A stretch of 64,000 bases of DNA, from NCBI RefSeq assembly GCF_900104535.1, contig NZ_LT629710.1, positions 2,728,001 through 2,792,000 on the forward strand, given 5' to 3'. Positions 9,721-18,725 of this stretch are shown here, in pieces. The notes beneath the pieces are model-generated. The model made no database searches. It saw nothing but the letters and a program-made list of their open reading frames with translations, and had not been told where the DNA came from. The translations under genes and the position numbers were made by a program. How positions within the stretch are numbered: position 1 is the stretch's first letter; every line of letters begins with the position of its first letter. The stretch is from Nakamurella panacisegetis. Its GTDB lineage: Bacteria; Actinomycetota; Actinomycetes; Mycobacteriales; Nakamurellaceae.

Positions 9721-11187
9721 TCAGTTCGCTCGGCGCTCCAACCAGCGGGTGACCCCCGAGTCGTTCCCCAGGGCGCGCATGGCCTCGCCGAGGTCCTCCA
9801 CCCGGTCGACGCGCATGCCGGTCGGCCGGTGGATGTCACCCCCGCCGGGGATGACCGCGTGATCGAATCCAAGCCGTGACGCCTCGGCGAGGCGCCGGTC
9901 CATGTTCTGCACGGGACGGATCTCGGCCGAGAGGCCGAGCTCGCCGAACATCACCAGGCCCGGTGCCAGCGGGATGTCGCGCACCGATGACCACACGGCC
10001 ATGGCCAGCGGCAGATCGGCGGCCGGTTCATTGATCCGCACCCCACCGACCGTCGCCGCCAGTACCTCCTTCTTGGCCACACTGACCCCGCCCAGACGGT
10101 GCAGGACGGCCAGCACCATGGCCGCCCGCGAGGCATCGAGCCCGGAGAAGGTCCGCCGGGGTGGACCGTCGCCCTCCGTCCCGCTGACCAGGGCCTGCAA
10201 CTCGACCGGAATGGCGCGACGACCCTGCATCGTGATCATCGAGCAGGTTCCCGGGATGTGGGTCTTGCGTCCGGACAGGAACAGGCCCGACGCGTCGGTC
10301 AGGCCAACGATGCCGTCCTCGACCATCTTGAAGCAGCCGACCTCGTCGGCCGGCCCGAACCGGTTCTTGACCCCTCGGATCAACCGCAGCGGCGAGTTCC
10401 GATCGCCTTCGAAGTGCAGAACGACATCGACCAGGTGCTCGAGCACCCGCGGGCCGGCGATCGCGCCGTCCTTGGTGACGTGGCCGACCAGTACGCAGGC
10501 GATGCCGCGCTCCTTGGCGATCGCGGTCAGGGTCGCGGCCACGGCCCTGACCTGGGTCACGCCGCCGGCACTGCCGTCGACCTCGGCCATCGACACCGTC
10601 TGCACCGAGTCCAGGATCAGCAGCCCGGGATTGACGGCATCGATGTGGGCCAGCACGGCCGACATCTCGGTCTCGGCCGCGAGATAGAGATTGGGATGAA
10701 GGCACCCCATCCGGTCGGCCCGCATCCTCACCTGCGGCGCCGATTCCTCCCCCGTGACGATGAGCGACGGGGTGCGGTGGGTCTTCGCCCAGGCGTGAGC
10801 CGCGGAGAGCAGCAAGGTCGACTTGCCCACTCCGGGTTCACCGGCCAGCAGCACCACCCCGCCCGGCACCAGGCCGCCCCCCAGCACCCGGTCGAGTTCG
10901 GCGACGCCCGAGGGCTTCGCCGTGACCTGCGTGGCGTCGATCTCGCCGATCGGTTGGGCGGCCGCCGTCACCGGCCCGGCCGTCACCTTCCGCAGCACGG
11001 CCCGGGTGGCGCCCACCTCGGACAAGCTGCCCCAGGCCTGGCACTGCGGACACCGCCCGGCCCACTTGGCCACCGAGGCGCCGCACTCGGTGCAATGGAA
11101 CGCCGGCCGGGCGGCCCTGGCCGCCGCCCGCGAGGACGCGCTGCTCCCGGCGGACGGACGGGACGAGAACGAAGAGGTTCCTGACAT
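9721..11187 (-). CDS. radA: DNA repair protein RadA (Sms)
   Basis: A 488-residue RecA-like branch-migration ATPase used in recombinational repair. The N-terminal C4 zinc finger has Cys32, 35, 46 and 49. The ATPase core has Walker A GEPGVGKS at 116-123 and the RadA-specific KNRFG at 274-278. The C-terminal third is the Lon-protease-like domain, ending with the HAVIPGGGD region. A Ser/Ala-rich tail of about 28 residues precedes the finger. It is probably transcribed with disA from the 100-bp gap after the terminator at 11232. Confidence 0.96.
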   Translation of the reverse strand: MSGTSSFSSRPSAGSSASSRAAARAARPAFHCTECGASVAKWAGRCPQCQAWGSLSEVGATRAVLRKVTAGPVTAAAQPIGEIDATQVTAKPSGVAELDRVLGGGLVPGGVVLLAGEPGVGKSTLLLSAAHAWAKTHRTPSLIVTGEESAPQVRMRADRMGCLHPNLYLAAETEMSAVLAHIDAVNPGLLILDSVQTVSMAEVDGSAGGVTQVRAVAATLTAIAKERGIACVLVGHVTKDGAIAGPRVLEHLVDVVLHFEGDRNSPLRLIRGVKNRFGPADEVGCFKMVEDGIVGLTDASGLFLSGRKTHIPGTCSMITMQGRRAIPVELQALVSGTEGDGPPRRTFSGLDASRAAMVLAVLHRLGGVSVAKKEVLAATVGGVRINEPAADLPLAMAVWSSVRDIPLAPGLVMFGELGLSAEIRPVQNMDRRLAEASRLGFDHAVIPGGGDIHRPTGMRVDRVEDLGEAMRALGNDSGVTRWLERRAN

Positions 11188-11231
11188 GACTCGAACACTA
11201 GTTCACTGCACCGACAGGGCCGGGGAGGACG

Positions 11232-11268
11232 CGAAACGGGCCGGACGAAGAACGTCCGGCCCGTTTCG
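11232..11268 (-). terminator. Terminator of the LpqE-like lipoprotein gene
   Basis: A perfect 16-bp stem, CGAAACGGGCCGGACG paired with CGTCCGGCCCGTTTCG, around a 5-base loop. It lies just after the lipoprotein stop and before the radA start, separating the two minus-strand units. No long T-run. Confidence 0.8.
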
Positions 11269-11288
11269 GGTGAGTGCGCGGCGGAGTG

Positions 11289-11909
11289 TCAGCCCCCGGA
11301 GCCGGAGGACTCCGGCGACTCGGAGTCCCACACGTTGCCACCCTCGGTGGGCTGGATGACGATGGTCGGGCGGCCACCGGTGCGCTCGGCCGGGATGGCC
11401 ACCGGGACGTTGACGGTCACGGTCACCGGCCCCGCGCCGGTCGGGTTGGCCGTGCCCGGATCGAACGTGAACGTGACCGGCACCGACTGGCCGTAGGTGA
11501 CCGCGCTGGTCAGGTTCTTCATGGTCAGCGTCACGGACGTGCCGGTGAAGTCGGTGAGGGACTGCGGCGGCACCGCCGCCGAGCCGGTGATCTGCACCGA
11601 TGCGGCCGCCGAGGACGTCACGCCGCTGAGCTTGTACGTGTCGAGGCCCGCGTTGGAGACCCACAGTTCCAGTGGCGCGTCCGCGCCCTTGGCGTACCCG
11701 GTCTTCTGGGTGGCGCCGGTCGGCACGGCCAGCAGGGCGTTGCGGACGCCGATGTTGCCGGAGGTGCCGTTGGCCCCGTCGATGGCGGCCACCTGGTTGG
11801 CGGTCTGCGAGATCTGGCCGGCGGCGCACCCGGACAGGGTCAGTGCCGCAGCAAGAACCGCGGCCACGGGCACGAGCACGCGGCGTGGCAGACGGGCGGT
11901 GCGGGACAC
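11289..11909 (-). CDS. LpqE-like lipoprotein, PCu(A)C-like fold without copper ligands
   Basis: A 206-residue exported lipoprotein. From the GTG at 11909 there is an Arg-rich n-region, a hydrophobic core and lipobox LSGC with the lipidated Cys28. AAAGGGG lies upstream on the coding strand. The mature part (LELWVSNAG, DTYKLSGVTSSAAASVQI, a Thr/Val-rich strand and GQSVPVTFTF) follows the strand pattern I associate with PCu(A)C copper chaperones. The Met and His ligands of that motif are absent, so copper binding is doubtful. It is divergent from carD, the position of Rv3584 (lpqE). The open frame extends over 100 codons upstream into the carD promoter region, without signal-peptide logic. Confidence 0.75.
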   Translation of the reverse strand: MSRTARLPRRVLVPVAAVLAAALTLSGCAAGQISQTANQVAAIDGANGTSGNIGVRNALLAVPTGATQKTGYAKGADAPLELWVSNAGLDTYKLSGVTSSAAASVQITGSAAVPPQSLTDFTGTSVTLTMKNLTSAVTYGQSVPVTFTFDPGTANPTGAGPVTVTVNVPVAIPAERTGGRPTIVIQPTEGGNVWDSESPESSGSGG

Positions 11910-12318
11910 GGCGGTTCCCCTTTGTCCTCGAAGAGCAGATCGATCGAACGTCGATCCAACCGGCGGCGGCGCCGTCGGGTGATCTCGGATCAGATTAGTC
12001 GGCTCCGGGGTCGTCCCGGCCACCGGGCGCGCCCGTGGCCGGGCGGCCCTCGTCACAGCGCTCGTCGGGCCGCCGCCCGGGACGGCCCGCGATGCCCCGG
12101 AGTCGGTTCGGAGCAACGGATCTCGGGCCGTCCGGCCCGTCCCTGATCTCTCCCCGTCGGCACCCGCGGTGCGCTCCGCGCGGCACCGGGACGCCTCGCC
12201 GAATGCACGCAGGGCGACGCTTGTCAAGGCTCACCGGTGCGCTCTGACCTGCACCAACGAGTCGATCCAACGGTGCAAGTCGTGTTAAGATGGAGTCATC
12301 GAAAGGGGTACCGGACAC
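11910..12318. other. Divergent promoter region between the lipoprotein gene and carD
   Basis: I see no credible gene in these 409 bases. A candidate carD -10 box TAAGAT is at 12286-12291, about 28 bases before the carD start; its -35 is poor. GAAAGGGG just before the ATG is the carD ribosome binding site. The rest is GC-rich with no clear palindrome. Confidence 0.4.
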
Positions 12319-12801
12319 ATGGTTTTCAAGGTCGGCGAGACTGTCGTCTACCCCCATCATGGGGCCGCTCTGATCCAGGCCACCGAAACGCGGATCGTCA
12401 AGGGCGAGGAACGTCTTTACCTCGTCCTCAAGGTTGCCCAGGGCGACCTGACGGTGAAGGTTCCCGCTGAGAACGCGGAGATCGTCGGCGTACGTGACGT
12501 GGTTGACCAGACGGGACTGAACAAGGTGTTCGACGTGCTTCGTGCACCTCACACCGAAGAGCCGACCAACTGGTCGCGCCGGTACAAGGCGAACCTGGAG
12601 AAGCTGGCTTCCGGTGACGTCAACAAGGTCGCCGAAGTGGTTCGCGACCTGTGGCGTCGCGACAAGGAGCGAGGTCTCTCGGCCGGCGAGAAGCGGATGC
12701 TGGCCAAGGCCCGGCAGATCCTCGTCTCCGAGCTGGCACTGGCCGAGGGCACCAACGAGGACAAGGCCGAGGGCATCCTCGACGAGGTACTTGCTTCCTG
12801 A
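12319..12801 (+). CDS. carD: CarD, RNA polymerase-binding transcription regulator
   Basis: A 160-residue global regulator that binds the RNA polymerase beta subunit and stabilises open complexes at housekeeping and rRNA promoters. The N-terminal CarD_TRCF Tudor-like domain begins [17 protein letters not shown]. The C-terminal helical DNA-binding domain contains [17 protein letters not shown] and the conserved Trp in [15 protein letters not shown]. Length matches mycobacterial CarD. GAAAGGGG precedes the ATG. It lies 45 bp upstream of ispDF, as Rv3583c precedes ispD. Confidence 0.97.
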   Translation: MVFKVGETVVYPHHGAALIQATETRIVKGEERLYLVLKVAQGDLTVKVPAENAEIVGVRDVVDQTGLNKVFDVLRAPHTEEPTNWSRRYKANLEKLASGDVNKVAEVVRDLWRRDKERGLSAGEKRMLAKARQILVSELALAEGTNEDKAEGILDEVLAS

Positions 12802-12846
12802 TCAACGCCGATCGCCCGGTCCTCACTCTCGTGGTGGGGCCTGGGC

Positions 12847-13989
12847 GTGACGGTTGTCGCCCTGGTTCCGGCCGCCGGTCGCGGTGAGCGGCTGGGGCTG
12901 GGCATCCCCAAGGCATTCGCGATGGTCGGCCCGTCGCCGTTGCTGGTGCATGCCGTGCGCCGGTTGCGAGAGGCCGGAGTCGATCGGGTCGTCGTCGCCG
13001 TCGGGCCGGACGAAGTCGCCCTCGCCGAAGGCTGCCTGGGTCGCCTGGCCGAGGTCGTGATCGGCGGGGCCGATCGCGTCGCGTCCGTCCGGGCGCTGCT
13101 CGAGCGGGTGCGCCCGAGCGCGGAAGTCGTCCTCGTGCACGACGCCGCCCGCGCCTTCGTGCCGGTGCACGTCATCCAGGCCGTGATCGCGGCCGTCCGC
13201 AACGGCGCGCCGGCCGTCATCCCGGCGCTGCCCGTCGCCGACACCATCCGTTCGGTCGACCCGCCGGCGGTCGTCGACCGGGACAATCTCCGCATCGTCC
13301 AGACGCCGCAGGGCTTCGACCCGGAAATCCTTCGCCGGGCCCATGACCGCGCGAACGCCGACGGCATCACCGCCACCGACGATGCCGGTCTGGTGGAGCG
13401 CCTCGGTGTGGAAATCACGTTGGTACCCGGCGACCGGGCGGCGTTCAAGGTCACCACCCCGGCCGATCTCCAGGAGGCCAGAGCCATGTTCGCCACCCCC
13501 CGGATCGGCAGCGGAACCGACGTCCACCCGATCGAGCCGGGTCGGCCCTGCTGGGTGGCCGGGCTGCTGTTCCCCGACGACGACGGCTGCGAAGGCCATT
13601 CCGACGGCGACGTGGTGGCCCACGCCCTGTGTGATGCGCTGTTGTCGGCGGCCGGCCTCGGCGATCTCGGCGGCGTGTTCGGCACATCGGATCCGCGCTG
13701 GTCCGGGGCCTCGGGGTCGACCCTGCTGGCCGAGGTGGTCGACCGGGTGCGCGCCGCGGGGTTCACCGTTGCCAACGCCACTGTGCAACTGGTGGCCAAC
13801 ACGCCGCGTCTGTCGCCGCGCCGCCTGGAGGCCGAGCGGGTCCTCACCGCCGTGGTCGGCGCACCGGTTTCGGTCGCCGGGACCACCACCGACGGTCTCG
13901 GGCTCACCGGCCGCGGTGAGGGCCGGGCCGCCATGGCCACAGCCCTGCTGCTGACTGCGCCCACCGTGATCGGGCCGACCGCGACGTAG
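12847..13989 (+). CDS. ispDF: Fused IspD-IspF: MEP cytidylyltransferase / MEcPP synthase
   Basis: A 380-residue bifunctional enzyme for the third and fifth steps of the non-mevalonate isoprenoid pathway. The IspD half (residues 1 to about 215) starts [15 protein letters not shown], a CTP-binding loop, and has VHDAARAFV near 98. The IspF half (about 217-380) starts [12 protein letters not shown] with the zinc ligands, followed by [17 protein letters not shown] fusion is notable because mycobacteria keep ispD and ispF as adjacent separate genes. Start is a GTG at 12847. It supplies precursors for the menaquinone side chain made further along the window. Confidence 0.95.
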   Translation: MTVVALVPAAGRGERLGLGIPKAFAMVGPSPLLVHAVRRLREAGVDRVVVAVGPDEVALAEGCLGRLAEVVIGGADRVASVRALLERVRPSAEVVLVHDAARAFVPVHVIQAVIAAVRNGAPAVIPALPVADTIRSVDPPAVVDRDNLRIVQTPQGFDPEILRRAHDRANADGITATDDAGLVERLGVEITLVPGDRAAFKVTTPADLQEARAMFATPRIGSGTDVHPIEPGRPCWVAGLLFPDDDGCEGHSDGDVVAHALCDALLSAAGLGDLGGVFGTSDPRWSGASGSTLLAEVVDRVRAAGFTVANATVQLVANTPRLSPRRLEAERVLTAVVGAPVSVAGTTTDGLGLTGRGEGRAAMATALLLTAPTVIGPTAT

Positions 13990-14029
13990 CGGGAAGTCCG
14001 GTCGCGCGCGTCTGGTTAGGTTGTCCACC

Positions 14030-14836
14030 ATGACGACGATTGCGATCCTGGGTGCGGGCAAGATCGGCGAAGCGCTGCTGTCCGGCGTGCTGGCCGCCGG
14101 CCGTACCCCCGAATCTTTGATGTTCACCGAGCGGTACCCGGCACGGGTCACCGAGTTGACCGAGCGGTACGGCGTCCGCGGGGTGTCGACCGAGGAGGCC
14201 GCCCGGACGGCCGACGTGCTGGTGGTGGCGGTCAAGCCGCAGGACATCGAGCCCCTGCTGGTCAGCCTGGCCGGTTCGATCACGTCCGGAACACTGGTCG
14301 TCTCCTTGGCGGCGGGGCTGCCGACCAGCCTGTACGAACGTCACCTTCCGGCCGGCACGCCGGTGGTGCGGGTCATGCCGAACACGGCGATGTTGGTGGG
14401 AGAGGCGATGAGCGCCATCTCGCCGGGCACCCACGCCACCGCCGCGCACCTGCAACTGGTGGAGGATCTGCTGTCCTCGGTCGGCAAGGTGGTCCGGGTG
14501 GCCGAGACCCAGCAGGACGCGGTGACCGCCCTGTCCGGTTCCGGCCCGGCGTACTTCTTCTTCCTGGTCGAGGCGATGATCGACGCCGGCATCCTGCTCG
14601 GCCTCCCGCGGGACGTCTCCACCCAGCTGATCATCCAGTCCGCGGTTGGAGCGGCGACGATGCTGCGAGACTCCGGCGAGCATCCGGTCGCCCTTCGCGA
14701 GGCCGTCACCTCACCCGGAGGCACCACGATCGCCGCCATCCGCGAGTTGGAGAACCACGCCGTCCGGGCGGCCCTGCTCTCGGCCATCGAGGCTGCTGCC
14801 CTCCGTTCGGTGGAACTCGGCCGGGCACACGACTGA
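14030..14836 (+). CDS. proC: Pyrroline-5-carboxylate reductase
   Basis: A 268-residue enzyme for the last step of proline synthesis, using NAD(P)H. It has an N-terminal Rossmann motif ILGAGKIGEALLSG, the central VRVMPNTAMLVGEAMSAIS and the C-terminal SGSGPAYFFFLVEAM and TSPGGTTIAAI blocks of ProC. The ATG at 14030 has GGTTAGG 9 bases upstream; a TTG at 14021 is a worse choice. Here gene order jumps from Rv358x-like to Rv0500-like. Confidence 0.95.
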   Translation: MTTIAILGAGKIGEALLSGVLAAGRTPESLMFTERYPARVTELTERYGVRGVSTEEAARTADVLVVAVKPQDIEPLLVSLAGSITSGTLVVSLAAGLPTSLYERHLPAGTPVVRVMPNTAMLVGEAMSAISPGTHATAAHLQLVEDLLSSVGKVVRVAETQQDAVTALSGSGPAYFFFLVEAMIDAGILLGLPRDVSTQLIIQSAVGAATMLRDSGEHPVALREAVTSPGGTTIAAIRELENHAVRAALLSAIEAAALRSVELGRAHD

Positions 14837-15023
14837 CGGCCATCCGACCGTCACCCAGAGATCTTGGAGCGTCACGGCGTGTCACGCTGACGGATCCGTG
14901 AAGGGCGAGTAAAAGAACCCATCGCTTTAGTCCCACCAGTACCGCTAGAGTTCAGGCTGCACGGACGTGATGTCCACCGGAGGGGAAGCCGGCGGCGCGA
15001 TCCGTACTGGAAGACGGTGCCCT

Positions 15024-15248
15024 ATGGCGAATGAGCCACAAGACCCCGTTCAGCGGGAGTCTCCGTTGGCGGAAATGAAGTTTCTGACCGTGGCCGAGGT
15101 GGCCACCGTCATGCGGGTCTCCCGCATGACGGTGTATCGACTCGTCCACTCCGGCGAGGTGCCCGCGGTACGGGTGGGCCGGTCGTTCCGGGTCCCCGAG
15201 AGAGCCGTGCACGAGTACCTGCGGACGGCGTACAACGACGTCGGCTGA
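15024..15248 (+). CDS. Small excisionase-family helix-turn-helix protein
   Basis: A 74-residue protein, nearly all one MerR/excisionase-type winged HTH: FLTVAEVATVMRVSRMTVYRLVHSGEVPAVRVGRSFRVPERAV. Such proteins bind DNA, but no recombinase is nearby, so excisionase is a fold name only. It occupies the position of Rv0500A between proC and the bS22 gene. The ATG at 15024 follows GGAAGACGG; the open frame extends 19 codons upstream without resemblance. A candidate -10 box TAGAGT lies near 14946. It differs clearly from the BldC protein at 31819. Confidence 0.85.
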   Translation: MANEPQDPVQRESPLAEMKFLTVAEVATVMRVSRMTVYRLVHSGEVPAVRVGRSFRVPERAVHEYLRTAYNDVG

Positions 15249-15435
15249 CGTCGGGTCGGGGTCGACTCGTCGTTCGGACGCGTCGTGACCAGCCGGTAGA
15301 CTCCCCTTCGAGAACCGGCGGCATCGCCGTGTGACGGCGAGTCCTCGCGGGCGTCCGTCGGTTCGTGTCAAGCATTTTCCGATCAACACCATCCGGTGGC
15401 AATCGCCGGGTCGTTCAAGGCAAGAGGGTCTGCAC

Positions 15436-15537
15436 ATGGGTTCTGTGATCAAGAAGCGTCGCAAGCGGATGGCGAAGAAGAAGCACCGCAAGTTGCTTCG
15501 CAAGACCCGAGTGGCCCGTCGCAAGGCCGGCAAGTAA
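15436..15537 (+). CDS. Actinobacterial small ribosomal protein bS22 (AURKAIP1/COX24-like)
   Basis: A 33-residue, extremely basic peptide, [20 protein letters not shown] and so on, almost identical to the small-subunit protein bS22 seen in mycobacterial ribosome structures (Rv0500B type). More than half of its residues are Lys or Arg. It begins at an ATG with AAGAGGG upstream. A possible -10 TAGACT lies at 15297-15302. It sits between the HTH gene and the epimerase, the conserved actinobacterial order. Automated annotation often misses it because of its size. Confidence 0.92.
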   Translation: MGSVIKKRRKRMAKKKHRKLLRKTRVARRKAGK

Positions 15538-15567
15538 CGAGGCCGGAGGTATCGGCTGAAGTGACCC

Positions 15568-15622
15568 ACGCGCGGATCGACCAATGGCCGCGGCTTGACT
15601 GCCGCGCCGTCGATCCGCGCGT
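15568..15622 (+). terminator. Long inverted repeat after the bS22 gene (terminator or attenuator)
   Basis: Perfect 14-base arms, ACGCGCGGATCGAC at 15568-15581 and GTCGATCCGCGCGT at 15609-15622, enclose a smaller GCGGC/GCCGC hairpin. It starts 30 bases after the bS22 stop and ends 21 bases before the epimerase start, so it could end the abundant bS22 transcript or dampen read-through. Confidence 0.65.
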
Positions 15623-15643
15623 CTGTCGTCTCCCGGACCGGTC

Positions 15644-16822
15644 GTGATCGGCCTGACGGTGCTGGTCACCGGGGTCACCCGCTACATCGGGTCGGCTCTG
15701 GCCGGCCGGCTGGCCGCGCACCCGGGGGTCGATCGCGTCATCGGAGTGGACGCCGCCCTGCCGGAACCGGCCGCGCGGCTGCGTATGGGCGGGGCCGAGT
15801 TCGCCCGCGCCGACATCCGCAACCCGCTGATCTCCCGGGTCATCGACGCGGCCGGGGTGGACACGGTGATCCACGCATCGGCGTCCTCGACGCCCAGCGG
15901 TTCGGCCGCGCGGACGATGGCCAAGGAGATGAACGTCCTCGGCACCATCCAGCTACTGGCCGCGTGCCAGCGAGCCGAGACGCTGAAAAACCTGATCGTC
16001 CGGTCGACCGCCGCGGTCTACGGGGGATCCTCGCGGGATCCGGCCGTGGCCACCGAGGAGACGTTGGCCCGGTCCGTGCCGTCGACCGGCCTGGCGCGCG
16101 ACGCGATCGACATCGAGGGTTACGTGCGCGGCTTCGGTCGCCGTCGCCCGGACGTCCGGGTCGCGGTGCCGCGATTCTCCGAGATCATCGGCCCGACCGT
16201 CCGCACCCCGCTGACCAAGTACTTCTCCATGAGCCCGTTCGTCCCGATGGCGGCCGGCCATGACGCCCGCCTCCAGCTCGTCCACGAGTCCGATGCGGTG
16301 GCCCTGCTGGAACACCTGGCCCTGGGCGACTTCGCCGGCATCGTGAACGTCGCCGGCGCCGGGGCCATGACGGTGGCCCAGGCCATTCATCGGGCCGGCC
16401 GGCTGCCGTTGCCGATCCCGTCGCCCGCCCTCGACGGCGTCGGTCGTGCGTTCCGGCTGCTCGGGGTCGGCGGGTTCGGCTCCTTCTCGGCCGCGCAGGT
16501 GCGGTTGTTGGCCGCGGGCCGGGTGCTGGACACCTCGCGGCTGCGCGACGTCGTCGGGTTCGACCCGGAGTTCAGCACCACCGCGGCCTTCGACGACTTC
16601 GTCGGTCGGCTGGCTCCGGCTCTCGACCCTCGGGTCGTTCGTCAGGCCGAGGTCGCCATCGCCTCCCGGCTGGGCGTCCGGCCGGAGCCGACCGGGCTCT
16701 GGGAGTCCGAGGCACGCCCGGCCGGGCCCGAGAGCTCTTCCCCCGACCGCCCCCGTCTGTTCAGCGTCGGCGGCGATCGGTCCGCCGCGCCTCCGGGCCG
16801 CGTCGACGGCAGGAAGCGGTGA
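15644..16822 (+). CDS. NAD-dependent epimerase/dehydratase family protein (GalE2-like)
   Basis: A 392-residue extended short-chain dehydrogenase. It has an N-terminal NAD-binding loop VLVTGVTRYIGSALAG, a variant TGxxxxIG motif, and VIHASAS near residue 75. IVRSTAAVYGG carries the catalytic Ser, but the YxxxK pair of active epimerases is not obvious: the equivalent segment reads LARDAIDIEGYVRG. The last 60 residues are a Pro/Ser-rich tail. It matches the Rv0501 position beside the acyltransferase, with which it overlaps by 4 bp. Substrate unknown; activity as an epimerase is uncertain. Confidence 0.85.
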   Translation: MIGLTVLVTGVTRYIGSALAGRLAAHPGVDRVIGVDAALPEPAARLRMGGAEFARADIRNPLISRVIDAAGVDTVIHASASSTPSGSAARTMAKEMNVLGTIQLLAACQRAETLKNLIVRSTAAVYGGSSRDPAVATEETLARSVPSTGLARDAIDIEGYVRGFGRRRPDVRVAVPRFSEIIGPTVRTPLTKYFSMSPFVPMAAGHDARLQLVHESDAVALLEHLALGDFAGIVNVAGAGAMTVAQAIHRAGRLPLPIPSPALDGVGRAFRLLGVGGFGSFSAAQVRLLAAGRVLDTSRLRDVVGFDPEFSTTAAFDDFVGRLAPALDPRVVRQAEVAIASRLGVRPEPTGLWESEARPAGPESSSPDRPRLFSVGGDRSAAPPGRVDGRKR

Positions 16823-17742
16823 ACCCGCCCGACCCGAACCGGCGGGATCCGATGGACGGCGCCCAGGCGCCGCCGACACCGGCCACTGCGTCGCCGGAAG
16901 CGGGATGGAAGCGGAACGTCGCCGGCTCGTTGGCGTTCCTGCGCCGCCGGCTCAACGGCGAGTACGAGATCGACGACTTCGGCTACGACCCCGACTTCAC
17001 CGAACACGTTCTGCTGCCCCCGTTGCGGCTGCTGTACGACAAGTGGTTCCGCATCGAGACCATCGACATCGAGAACGTGCCGTCCACCGGTGGCGCGTTG
17101 CTGGTGGCCAACCACTCCGGGACGATCGCCGTGGACGCCGTCATGACGGCCGTCGCCCTGCACGACCACCACCCGGCGCACCGGCCCCTCCGGATGCTCG
17201 GGGCGGACCTGATCTTCGACACCCCGGTGCTCGGGCCGCTGGCCCGCAGGGCGGGAAACACCTTGGCCTGCAACGAGGATGCCGAACGCCTGCTGAATGC
17301 GGGCGAGGCGGTGTCGGTGTTCCCGGAGGGTTTCAAAGGCGTCGGCAAGCCGTTCTCCCAGCGCTACAAACTCCAGCGGTTCGGTCGCGGCGGGTTCGTC
17401 GCGGCGGCCATCCGCACCGGCGTGCCGATCATTCCGTGTGCCATCGTGGGCGCCGAGGAGATCTACCCGTTGCTCGGCAACATCAAGCCGTTGGCGCGTG
17501 CCCTGGGCCTGCCGTACTTCCCCGTCACGCCGACCTTTCCGCTGCTCGGGCCGCTGGGCGCCATCCCGCTGCCGAGCAAGTGGTTGATCGAGTTCGGCGA
17601 ACCGATCGCGACGGACCACCTCCCGGATGGGGCCTCGGAGGATCCGATGGTCGTCTTCAACCTGGCCGACCGGGTACGGGAGACGATTCAGCAGGCGCTC
17701 TACCGGCTGCTGCTACGCCGCGGGCATCCTTACCTCGGATAG
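16819..17742 (+). CDS. PlsC-like lysophospholipid/glycerophosphate acyltransferase
   Basis: A 307-residue acyltransferase-fold protein, probably membrane-associated and active in phospholipid or envelope lipid acylation. The catalytic His99 lies in VANHSGTIAVD, with Asp106 in an HX6D arrangement rather than the HX4D of classical PlsC. The second motif is VFPEGFKG. The first 45 residues are a Pro-rich extension. The GTG start overlaps the epimerase stop (GTGA), so the two are translationally coupled. Position corresponds to Rv0502. Confidence 0.85.
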   Translation: MNPPDPNRRDPMDGAQAPPTPATASPEAGWKRNVAGSLAFLRRRLNGEYEIDDFGYDPDFTEHVLLPPLRLLYDKWFRIETIDIENVPSTGGALLVANHSGTIAVDAVMTAVALHDHHPAHRPLRMLGADLIFDTPVLGPLARRAGNTLACNEDAERLLNAGEAVSVFPEGFKGVGKPFSQRYKLQRFGRGGFVAAAIRTGVPIIPCAIVGAEEIYPLLGNIKPLARALGLPYFPVTPTFPLLGPLGAIPLPSKWLIEFGEPIATDHLPDGASEDPMVVFNLADRVRETIQQALYRLLLRRGHPYLG

Positions 17743-17785
17743 GCCTGCGCACCGGGGACGGGCGCGGCCGCGTGCCTTCGACGGC

Positions 17786-17829
17786 CTCGGGCCGTCAGCG
17801 GAGCCGGCTCGGGCCGTCAGCGGAGCCGG
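17786..17829. repeat. Perfect 22-bp tandem duplication spanning the HAD gene stop
   Basis: Two exact copies of a 22-base unit lie at 17786-17807 and 17808-17829. The second copy holds the last codons and stop of the minus-strand HAD phosphatase; the first holds a duplicate stop just beyond it. The end of the acyltransferase gene lies 44 bp away. Confidence 0.9.
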
Positions 17830-18725
17830 CGTCGCAGGGCGAAACCCGCGGCGACCATTCCGCCGATCGCGCCGGCGCCGAGCACCGACGGCACCCCGAT
17901 CCGGGCGGCCTTGCGGCCCGACCGGTAGTCGTGGATCTGCCAGTGCCGACGACGGGCGATGTCGCGCAGCTGGCTGTCCGGGTTGATCGCCACCGCCGTG
18001 CCGACCACCGACAGCATGGGCACGTCGTTGACCGAATCCGAGTAGGCCGTGCAGCGGCGCAGATCAAGGCCCTCCCGCGCAGCCAGACCGCGTACCGCGG
18101 CCGCCTTGGCCTTGCCGTGCAGCAACTCGCCGACCAGTCGGCCGGTGTAGATGCCGTCGTCGTTCTCGGCCACCGTGCCCAGCGCGCCGGTCAGCCCCAG
18201 CCGGCGCCCGATGATCTGGGCCAGCTCGACCGGGGTCGCGGTCACCAACCACACCCGCTGGCCGGCCTCGAGATGACGCCGGGCCAGCTCCAGGGTGCCG
18301 GGGTAGATCCGGTCGGCCATCAGCTCGTCGTAGATCTCCTCGCCGAGCGCCACGATCTCGGCCACGCTGCGGCCGGCGACGAACGAGAGGGCCTCCTCCC
18401 GCGCGTTGGACGCGTCGTTCATGTCCTCGCCGCCGACCCGGAACTTCACCTGACGGACCGCGAAGCGAACCAGGTCACCGGTGGTGAAGAACTTTCGCGC
18501 GGCCAGTCCCCGGGCGAAATGGAAGACGGACGCGCCCTGCATCATCGTGTTGTCGACGTCGAAGAATGCCGCCGCCGTGAGATCGGCGCCGGGCAGCACC
18601 GGCGGTGCCGTCCCGGTCTCGTCCGGCGCGTGTTCGGCCTGGTAGGCCGCCTCCGCGGAAGCCTCCCCGGCCAACTGAGCGCGCTCGGCCGCCTCGCGGG
18701 TCTTCCCGGCGCGGGCAATTCTCAC
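17817..18725 (-). CDS. HAD-IB family hydrolase (SerB1-like phosphatase)
   Basis: A 302-residue HAD phosphatase. The nucleophile motif FFDVDNT lies at about 54-60, with Asp56 and Asp58. Motif II is in [10 protein letters not shown] and motif III/IV in [15 protein letters not shown]. The C-terminus has a weak hydrophobic segment and an RRRLR tail, hinting at membrane contact. Related proteins include SerB1 (Rv0505c) and lipid-phosphate phosphatases; the neighbouring acyltransferase would fit phospholipid work, but the substrate is open. The GTG at 18725 has AAAGGTGG upstream, and about 55 mostly polar residues precede the catalytic motif. Confidence 0.85.
   Translation of the reverse strand: MRIARAGKTREAAERAQLAGEASAEAAYQAEHAPDETGTAPPVLPGADLTAAAFFDVDNTMMQGASVFHFARGLAARKFFTTGDLVRFAVRQVKFRVGGEDMNDASNAREEALSFVAGRSVAEIVALGEEIYDELMADRIYPGTLELARRHLEAGQRVWLVTATPVELAQIIGRRLGLTGALGTVAENDDGIYTGRLVGELLHGKAKAAAVRGLAAREGLDLRRCTAYSDSVNDVPMLSVVGTAVAINPDSQLRDIARRRHWQIHDYRSGRKAARIGVPSVLGAGAIGGMVAAGFALRRRLR

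Noticed and set aside
12549-14283. Long minus-strand frames opposite ispDF and proC
   Set aside because: Composition of antisense shadows, with no start signal; the plus-strand genes carry clear catalytic motifs.
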